Positions 59,105 to 64,000 of a DNA stretch of 64,000 bases are shown here, one piece after another. Position 1 is the stretch's first letter. Every line of letters starts with the position of its first letter. Made by a program: the position numbers and the translations under genes. The notes under the pieces are model-generated. The model had not been told where the DNA came from, ran no database searches, and worked only from the letters and a program-made list of their open reading frames with translations. The DNA comes from Caulobacter sp. (lineage in GTDB: Bacteria > Pseudomonadota > Alphaproteobacteria > Caulobacterales > Caulobacteraceae), in assembly GCA_021741355.1 (NCBI GenBank), contig JAIOXZ010000001.1, positions 124,001-188,000 on the forward strand, given 5' to 3'.

Positions 59105-60025
59105 ATGAGCGCCATCCTTCTCGGGGTCCTCCCCGTCTTCGCCATGATCGCCCTGGGCTGGGGCCTGAAAGCTTCGAAGTTCATTCCGGAAGCCAGCTGG
59201 CCGCCGATCGAGCGGCTGACCTACTTCGTCTTCTATCCGGGCTTCCTGATGCCGGCGGTGTGGAACGCGGACTTCAGCAACCTGTCGGCGGGGCCGCTGG
59301 GCGTGGCGACAGTCGGAACAATTCTGCTGGTGTCACTCGGCCTGCTGGCGATCAGGCCGGTCCTGCGGATCTCCGACGCCAGCTACACCAGCGTGTTCCA
59401 GGGCAGCCTGCGCTGGAACACGTTCGTCTTCCTGCCGCTGGCGGCGCTCGTGTTCGGGCCCGAAGGCGCGGGCCTCGGTGCAATGACGATGGGCGCGCTG
59501 ATCCCGGTCATCAATGTGATCTGCGTGCTGGTTCTGAGCAAATGGGGCGAGGGCCAGGGCGGCGGACTGCGGGCGGCCCTGCTCGGCCTCGCCCGGAACC
59601 CGGTCCTGTGGGGCTGCGGCGTCGGCGCGCTGTTCAACCTCCTGCAGGTCCCAAAGCTGCCGGTGGTCATGAGCGGGCTCGACCTGCTGTCGGACGCCGC
59701 CCTGACCATGGGCCTGGTCGTGGCCGGCGCGGGCCTGAGCTTCGCCTACCTCCACAGCCGCCGCTGGCTGGTCATCTCCGTCAGTGCGGTGAAGCTGCTG
59801 GTGTTGCCGGTGCTGATGTGGGGCCTGTGCCGTCTGGCGGGCGGCGACGAGACCGCCCAGGGCGTGGCCCTGCTGGTCGGCTCGACCCCGGGCGCCGCCG
59901 CCTCCTACGTGCTGGCGCGCCAGATGGGCGGCGACGCCCCGCTGATGGCGGGCATCGTCGCCTTCACCACCGTCGCCAGCCTGGTGACCATCCCGCTGCT
60001 GCTGGTGGTGTTTCAAGTAAACTAA
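59105..60025 (+). CDS. AEC-family membrane transporter
   Basis: A 306-residue membrane protein with ten predicted helices of the auxin efflux carrier (AEC) family. Features include the PPIERLTYFVFYPGFLMPAVW helix pair near the N-terminus and the SLRWNTFVFLPLA segment, with a central cytoplasmic loop (LSKWGEGQGGG). Bacterial members carry malate, malonate or unknown substrates. The ATG at 59105 starts the first helix directly; an upstream in-frame stretch overlaps the divergent oxidoreductase gene and is not coding. The stop is followed within 10 bp by repeat A4. Confidence 0.88.
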   Translation: MSAILLGVLPVFAMIALGWGLKASKFIPEASWPPIERLTYFVFYPGFLMPAVWNADFSNLSAGPLGVATVGTILLVSLGLLAIRPVLRISDASYTSVFQGSLRWNTFVFLPLAALVFGPEGAGLGAMTMGALIPVINVICVLVLSKWGEGQGGGLRAALLGLARNPVLWGCGVGALFNLLQVPKLPVVMSGLDLLSDAALTMGLVVAGAGLSFAYLHSRRWLVISVSAVKLLVLPVLMWGLCRLAGGDETAQGVALLVGSTPGAAASYVLARQMGGDAPLMAGIVAFTTVASLVTIPLLLVVFQVN

Positions 60026-60033
60026 TCCCCGGA

Positions 60034-60096
60034 ACCCCTCTCCCAACGGGAGAGGGAGGGGCCCAGCCTGCGCAGCAGGATGGGAGGGTGAGGGTG
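60034..60096. repeat. Dispersed palindromic repeat, family A (copy A4), left of DUF559 gene
   Basis: CCCCTCTCCCAACGGGAGAGG, then GGAGGGGCCCAGCC, a GCCTGCGCAGCAGG hairpin and GGGAGGGTGAGGGTG. It ends exactly at the stop codon of the DUF559 gene. The mirror-image copy A5 stands on the other side of that gene. Confidence 0.85.
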
Positions 60097-60438
60097 TTAC
60101 GGCGCCGGCCGCCCCAGCTCGGCAAGAATGCCGTCGAGCACCCTGCCCGGCTCAGCGATGACCTCCTCATTGTCGAACCGGACCACATGCCAGCCCAGCG
60201 AACGCAGCACGTCGGTCCGCTGTTCGTCGTGTTCGTAGCGATCCTCATGAACCGGACCGTCGAGCTCGACGATCAAGCGCACCTCGAGACAAGCGAAATC
60301 GGCGATGTAGCGATCGATGGGAACTTGTCGCCGGAACTTGAGGCCGGCGAGTTTGCGGCCGCGCAGGAGCTGCCAGAGTATGCCCTCAGCGAAGGTCTGG
60401 AAGCTGCGAAGTTCGCGCGCTTTGTCGATACGATCCAT
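60097..60438 (-). CDS. DUF559 endonuclease-like protein
   Basis: A 113-residue protein of the DUF559 family, related to the very-short-patch-repair and PD-(D/E)xK nuclease folds. Motifs: AEGILWQLLRGRKLAGLKFRRQVPI, IADFACLEVRLIVELDG with the catalytic-type acidic residues (D and E of the PD-(D/E)xK pattern), and VLRSLGWHVVRFDNEEV at the end. Its job is unknown. The ATG at 60438 is preferred over a GTG six codons upstream. It is bounded by two inverted copies of repeat family A, and its base composition is lower in GC just upstream (60438-60480). It may be a small mobile or selfish unit. Confidence 0.85.
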   Translation of the reverse strand: MDRIDKARELRSFQTFAEGILWQLLRGRKLAGLKFRRQVPIDRYIADFACLEVRLIVELDGPVHEDRYEHDEQRTDVLRSLGWHVVRFDNEEVIAEPGRVLDGILAELGRPAP

Positions 60439-60502
60439 GATTGCATTGTATCGCACTTCAACGTAAACACTACCCTGCCGTGCATTCCGGGGCCGTACCG
60501 TA

Positions 60503-60561
60503 ACCCCTCACCCTCCCAGCGCTTCGCGCCGGGCCCCTCCCTCTCCCTCCGGGAGAGGGAA
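60503..60561. repeat. Dispersed palindromic repeat, family A (copy A5), right of DUF559 gene
   Basis: CCCCTCACCCTCCCAGC, a GCGCTTCGCGC-like hairpin, GGGCCCCTCCCTCTCCC and CTCCGGGAGAGGG. Read in reverse complement this is the same order as A4, so A4 and A5 form terminal inverted repeats around the DUF559 gene. Confidence 0.85.
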
Positions 60562-60602
60562 TCTGTTGGCGCCCCTGTCCGGTTCGCCTATGACCACGGC
60601 CT

Positions 60603-61580
60603 ATGACGGCTTTCGCCCCGGGTATCGATGAGGTCCGCGCACGGACCTTCCCATTCCCCCGCCGTCATTTTCTGTCAGCCATGGATGTGAACGTCGTCGA
60701 GGCGCAGCAGCTGCTCGACCTGGCGGACGGTTTCGTGGCGCTGAACCGGCAGACCACCAAGAAGCTCGACCTGCTCAAGGGTCGCACCTTGATGAACCTG
60801 TTCTTTGAGAACTCGACCCGCACCCAGGCCAGTTTCGAGCTGGCCGGCAAGCGGCTCGGCGCCGACGTCATGAACATGAGCGTCAAGACCAGCTCCGTAG
60901 CCAAGGGCGAGACCCTGATCGACACGGCGGTGACGCTGAACGCCATGCAGCCGGACCTGCTGGTCGTGCGGCACGCCTCCTCCGGCGCGGCGGCCCTGCT
61001 GTCGCAGAAGGTCGGCTGCAGCGTGATCAACGCCGGCGACGGCCAGCATGAGCACCCGACCCAGGCGCTGCTCGACGCCCTCTCCATGCGCCGGGCGTTC
61101 GGCCATGTCGCCGGACTGACGGTCGCCATCTGCGGCGACGTGATGCACAGCCGGGTGGCGCGCTCAAACGTCAATCTTCTCAATATCCTCGGCGCGGAAG
61201 TTCGCCTTGTCGGCCCGCCTACCCTGATGCCTGCCGGGGCCGAACACTGGGGCGCGACCGTCTATCACGACCTCGAAAAGGGCATCGCCGGCGCGGACGT
61301 GGTGATGATGCTGCGCCTGCAGCTGGAGCGGATGCAGGGCGCGCTCGTCCCCTCGACCCGCGAGTATTTCCGCTTCTGGGGCCTCGACCGCGAGAAGCTC
61401 AAGGCCGCCTCCGACGGCGTGAAGGTCATGCACCCGGGCCCGATGAACCGCGGCGTCGAGATCGACTCCGACGTGGCCGACGATCCCGCCGTCAGCCTGA
61501 TCCAGGACCAGGTCGAGATGGGCGTCGCCGCCCGGATGGCCGTGCTGGCCTCGCTCGCCGCCCGGCTGGACAACCGCTGA
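60603..61580 (+). CDS. pyrB: Aspartate carbamoyltransferase catalytic subunit
   Basis: Joins carbamoyl phosphate and aspartate, the committed step of pyrimidine synthesis. The 325-residue protein has the carbamoyl-phosphate loop [13 protein letters not shown] (about 67-79), [24 protein letters not shown] and the aspartate-domain motif [13 protein letters not shown]. An N-terminal extension of about 20 residues precedes the first helix, a feature of the class of ATCases that assemble with a dihydroorotase-like partner. Its stop overlaps the start of the next gene by one base (TGATG). No regulatory subunit gene (pyrI) is present. Confidence 0.97.
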   Translation: MTAFAPGIDEVRARTFPFPRRHFLSAMDVNVVEAQQLLDLADGFVALNRQTTKKLDLLKGRTLMNLFFENSTRTQASFELAGKRLGADVMNMSVKTSSVAKGETLIDTAVTLNAMQPDLLVVRHASSGAAALLSQKVGCSVINAGDGQHEHPTQALLDALSMRRAFGHVAGLTVAICGDVMHSRVARSNVNLLNILGAEVRLVGPPTLMPAGAEHWGATVYHDLEKGIAGADVVMMLRLQLERMQGALVPSTREYFRFWGLDREKLKAASDGVKVMHPGPMNRGVEIDSDVADDPAVSLIQDQVEMGVAARMAVLASLAARLDNR

Positions 61581-62881
61581 TGGCCCGCGTCCGTCCCATC
61601 GCCTTCCAGAACGCCAGGCTGCTGGACCCCGAGAGCGGCTATGACGGCCCGGGCGCGTTGGTGGTGTCGAACGCGACCATCGCGGATGTCTCGAAGGGCA
61701 AGGATATCAGCAACCTGTCCGGCGATGTTCAGGTTGTCGACTGTGGCGGGCATCTCCTCGCGCCGGGCCTGATCGACCTGCGCGTCAAGACCGGTGAACC
61801 CGGCGCGGAGACCCGCGAGACCCTGCGCTCGGCCGCCCAGGCCGCGGCGGCGGGCGGTGTGACCAGCTTCGTCGTCCAGCCCGACACCGACCCGGCGGTG
61901 GACGATCCCTCGGTGGTCGACTTCATCCTGCGCCGCGCCCGCGACATCGACGCCGCCCGCATCCTCTGCGCCGGCGCCGCGACCAAGGGCCTGAAGGGCG
62001 AGCAGATCGCCGAGATCGGCCTGATGCGCGAGGCCGGCTGCGTCTATGTCACCGACGTCGACCACGCCGTGGTCGACAGCCGCGTCCTGCGCCGGGTGAT
62101 GGCCTATGCGAAGACCTTCGACATGGCCGTCGCCCATCGCCCGGTCGATCCCTGGCTGACAAAGGGCGCGGCGGCGACCGAAGGCGAGTTCGCCGGCCGC
62201 CTCGGTCTGCCTTCAGGCCCGGTGATGGCCGAGCGGATCGGGCTGGAGCGCGATCTGGCGCTGGCCGAACTGACCGGCGCCCACCTGCTGGTCGACCAGA
62301 TCACCAGCGCCGGCGCGCTGGAGGCGCTTGCCCGGGCCAGGGCGCGCGGCGTGAAGGTCACCGCCACCGCGTCGATCAACCACCTGAGCTTCAACGAACT
62401 GGACATCGGCGACTACCGCACCTTCGCCAAGCTGGTCCCGCCCTTGCGCAGCGAGGACGACCGCCAGGCGCTGATCGAGGCGCTGGCGTCGGGACTGGTC
62501 GATATCGTCGTCTCCGCGCACACGCCCGCCCCGGCGGAGGACAAGCACCTGCCGTTTGACGAGGCCGCGCCGGGCGGCGTCGGGCTGGAGACCCTGCTGC
62601 CGGCCCTGCTGGCGCTTTATCATGACGGCCGCGCGCCGCTGCTGGACCTGATCCGCGCCGTGACCCTGGCCCCTGCCCGGTTCCTGGGCCTCAGCAGCGG
62701 TCGTCTGACGCCCGGCGCGCCGGCCGACCTCGTGCTCTGCGACCTCGGCGCTCCCGTGATCATCGACGCCGACCGCCTGGCGTCGAAGTCCAAGAACTCG
62801 CCCTTTGACGGCAGGCGGCTGCAGGGGCAGGTGCTGCGGACCGTGGTGGCGGGGAAGACGGTCTTTCGGGCGGCGGAGTAG
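61580..62881 (+). CDS. Dihydroorotase-like protein, probably inactive (PyrC'/PyrX)
   Basis: A 433-residue protein with the full class I dihydroorotase fold but degenerate active-site motifs. The metal-binding DxHxH is DLRVK (66-70), so both histidines are missing. The TDHAPH motif carrying the catalytic aspartate is SAHTPA (312-317), so that aspartate is an alanine. The HCED motif is HRPVD. Flanking structural motifs (GEPG, VPPLRSEDDRQALIEAL, GGVGLETLLPALL) are intact. In Pseudomonas such an inactive partner is needed for assembly of the aspartate carbamoyltransferase. Translational coupling to pyrB fits that role. An active dihydroorotase must be encoded elsewhere. Confidence 0.9.
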   Translation: MARVRPIAFQNARLLDPESGYDGPGALVVSNATIADVSKGKDISNLSGDVQVVDCGGHLLAPGLIDLRVKTGEPGAETRETLRSAAQAAAAGGVTSFVVQPDTDPAVDDPSVVDFILRRARDIDAARILCAGAATKGLKGEQIAEIGLMREAGCVYVTDVDHAVVDSRVLRRVMAYAKTFDMAVAHRPVDPWLTKGAAATEGEFAGRLGLPSGPVMAERIGLERDLALAELTGAHLLVDQITSAGALEALARARARGVKVTATASINHLSFNELDIGDYRTFAKLVPPLRSEDDRQALIEALASGLVDIVVSAHTPAPAEDKHLPFDEAAPGGVGLETLLPALLALYHDGRAPLLDLIRAVTLAPARFLGLSSGRLTPGAPADLVLCDLGAPVIIDADRLASKSKNSPFDGRRLQGQVLRTVVAGKTVFRAAE

Positions 62882-62891
62882 TAGCTCGGCC

Positions 62892-63061
62892 GCTCCTCCC
62901 CGCATCGCGGGGAGGGGGACCATGCGGAGCATGGTGGAGGGGTCAGCGCCAGCCTATCCGGAGAAGTCCGAATTCAGGACGGGGCCGCTCGCGTTCGCGC
63001 AGCCCCCTCCACCGCCGTCCCGGCGGTCCCCCTCCCCCTCGCTTCGCTCCGGGGAGGATTG
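62892..63061. repeat. Dispersed palindromic repeat, family A (copy A6)
   Basis: CTCCTCCCCGCATCGCGGGG, then GGGACCATGCGGAGCATGG and TGGAGGGGTC on the left. On the right CCCCTCCACCGCC, a GTCCCGGCGGTCCCCC unit, and a CGCTTCGCTCCGGGGAGG stem. It separates the pyrB operon from plsY, the longest intergenic stretch in this part (252 bp). The last 70 bp of that stretch (63062-63133) is AT-richer and presumably carries the plsY promoter. Confidence 0.85.
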
Positions 63062-63133
63062 CGAGAAACCGGCGACGCGCGTTAGCGTCAAACCACAAGA
63101 CAACAACAACCATACCGTGTATTGGGGGCGACT

Positions 63134-63784
63134 ATGGAATCTTTGGCGAGCGCAGTCTGGCTGACCATCGGCCTGGTCGCGGCGGGGGGCTACCTCCTCG
63201 GCTCGATCCCGTTCGGCCTGATCGCCACCCGCCTCGGCGGCGCCGGCGACATTCGCAAGATCGGCTCGGGCAACATCGGCGCGACCAACGTCCTGCGGTC
63301 AGGCCGCAAGGATCTCGCGGCCATCACCCTGATCGGCGACGCCGGCAAGGGCGCGCTGGCGGTGCTGCTGGCCCATCTGCTGACCAACGGCAACCCGGCC
63401 ATGGTGGCGCTGGCAGGCGGCAGCGCCTTCGTCGGCCACCTGTTCCCGGTCTGGCTGAAGTTCAACGGCGGCAAAGGGGTCGCGACCTTCTACGGCGTCC
63501 TGCTGTCGGCCGCCTTTCCGGTCGGGGCGCTGGCGGGCCTGACCTGGATCGCCATGGCCTTCCTGTTCCGGATGTCGTCGCTGGCGGCCCTCACCGCAGC
63601 GGCGCTGGCGCCCCTGTTCGCCTTCGCGGTGGACGCGCCCCGGCCGATCGTCGTGCTGGCCGCCGTCATGGCGGTGCTCATCTTCATCCGCCACCACGAA
63701 AACATCCGCCGCCTGCTCAAGGGCGAGGAGCCGAAGATCGGCGCGAAGAAGGCGGAGGCCGCACCCCCGCTTCCTGACGCGTGA
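63134..63784 (+). CDS. plsY: Glycerol-3-phosphate acyltransferase PlsY
   Basis: Transfers acyl groups from acyl phosphate to glycerol 3-phosphate, the first step of phospholipid synthesis, in the inner membrane. The 216-residue protein has about five helices and the three PlsY motifs: GSIPFG (near 23), GSGNIGATNVLR (about 42-53) and FPVWLKFNGGKGVAT (about 105-119). The ATG at 63134 is preferred over a TTG four codons upstream. Its stop overlaps the start of dprA as GTGA. Confidence 0.96.
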   Translation: MESLASAVWLTIGLVAAGGYLLGSIPFGLIATRLGGAGDIRKIGSGNIGATNVLRSGRKDLAAITLIGDAGKGALAVLLAHLLTNGNPAMVALAGGSAFVGHLFPVWLKFNGGKGVATFYGVLLSAAFPVGALAGLTWIAMAFLFRMSSLAALTAAALAPLFAFAVDAPRPIVVLAAVMAVLIFIRHHENIRRLLKGEEPKIGAKKAEAAPPLPDA

Positions 63785-64000
63785 CGGCGGGGCCGCTGTC
63801 CGACGTCGAACGGGTCGCCTGGCTGCGTCTGGCCAGAACCCCGAACGTCGGACCGGTGGCCTTTGAACATCTGCTGCAGCGTTGCGGCTCGGCCTCGGCC
63901 GCCGTGGGCGCCCTGCCCGACCTGGCCCGGCGGTCCGTGGACATTCCCACCCGGGCCGAAGCCGAGCGCGAGCTTGAGGCCGGCGACCGGCTGGGCGCCC
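63781..64000 (+). CDS. dprA: DNA-processing protein DprA, 5' part only (partial)
   Basis: Loads RecA on incoming single-stranded DNA in natural transformation. Only 73 codons are inside the window. The visible part, starting at a GTG that overlaps the plsY stop, has the N-terminal SAM/helix-hairpin-helix pattern: ERVAWLRLARTPNVGPVAFEHL, LLQRCGSASAAVGALPDLAR and the helical RAEAERELEAGDRLGA. The Rossmann-like core lies beyond the edge. The plsY-dprA order is common in alphaproteobacteria, which supports the call. Confidence 0.88.
   Translation, partial: MTAGPLSDVERVAWLRLARTPNVGPVAFEHLLQRCGSASAAVGALPDLARRSVDIPTRAEAERELEAGDRLGA

Noticed and set aside
60590..60602. Earlier ATG (60590) as the pyrB start
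   Set aside because: It is out of frame with the aspartate carbamoyltransferase sequence, which starts in frame at 60603.

Overview
The window is high-GC, densely packed chromosomal DNA from an alphaproteobacterium, most likely a member of the Caulobacteraceae. The strongest clue is an eight-gene cluster at 40.2-50.0 kb. Its order (priming glycosylphosphotransferase, flippase, family 2 glycosyltransferase, polysaccharide deacetylase, then polymerase, HfsB-like, Wzc-like and a divergent Wza-like gene) matches the holdfast locus hfsEFGH-CBAD of Caulobacter crescentus as I remember it. The genus cannot be fixed from the sequence alone. I see no prophage, insertion sequence, CRISPR array or rRNA. 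One tRNA gene is present.

Left part (0-25 kb): a minus-strand housekeeping group holds two tandem signal peptidase genes (lepB, the outer one cut by the window edge), acpS, pdxJ and pyrE. The stringent-response pair rpoZ-spoT follows; spoT has no usual start codon ahead of its conserved N-terminus. Then come folK, a NYN-domain protein, a family 5 uracil-DNA glycosylase, an SPFH protein, smpB-dapA, a soluble lytic transglycosylase, a TetR-led BtuFCD-type ABC importer, a membrane glycosyltransferase with a DUF6624-like partner, two RNA methyltransferase-type genes, an amidohydrolase and the helicase hrpB.

Middle (25-40 kb): an amino-acid permease, a metallo-beta-lactamase-fold hydrolase, and a compact six-gene operon made of an OmpR-type regulator, a histidine kinase with a collagen-like Gly-Gly-Pro run in its sensor region, an EF-hand protein, and a MacA/MacB-type efflux system. 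Its adaptor carries an extra Spy/CpxP-like helical insert. I regard this operon as the most unusual functional unit here. A TauD-type dioxygenase, a TetR regulator with an acyl-CoA ligase, a TagI-like glycosylase and tRNA-Ser(GCU) follow.

Right part (40-64 kb): the holdfast locus, with a GFA-family gene between hfsH and hfsC and an apparent frameshift at the start of hfsG. After it come a short Sel1-like gene, an RcnB-like secreted protein, gatB, an MHYT-domain hybrid kinase, gatA, gatC, ruvX, an oxidoreductase, an AEC transporter, a DUF559 gene flanked by inverted repeats, pyrB with a pseudo-dihydroorotase partner, plsY and the start of dprA.

At least four families of dispersed palindromic repeats (called A to D below) fill most intergenic gaps over 90 bp. 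Many genes are coupled by ATGA, GTGA or TGATG overlaps, so operons can be read with fair confidence.
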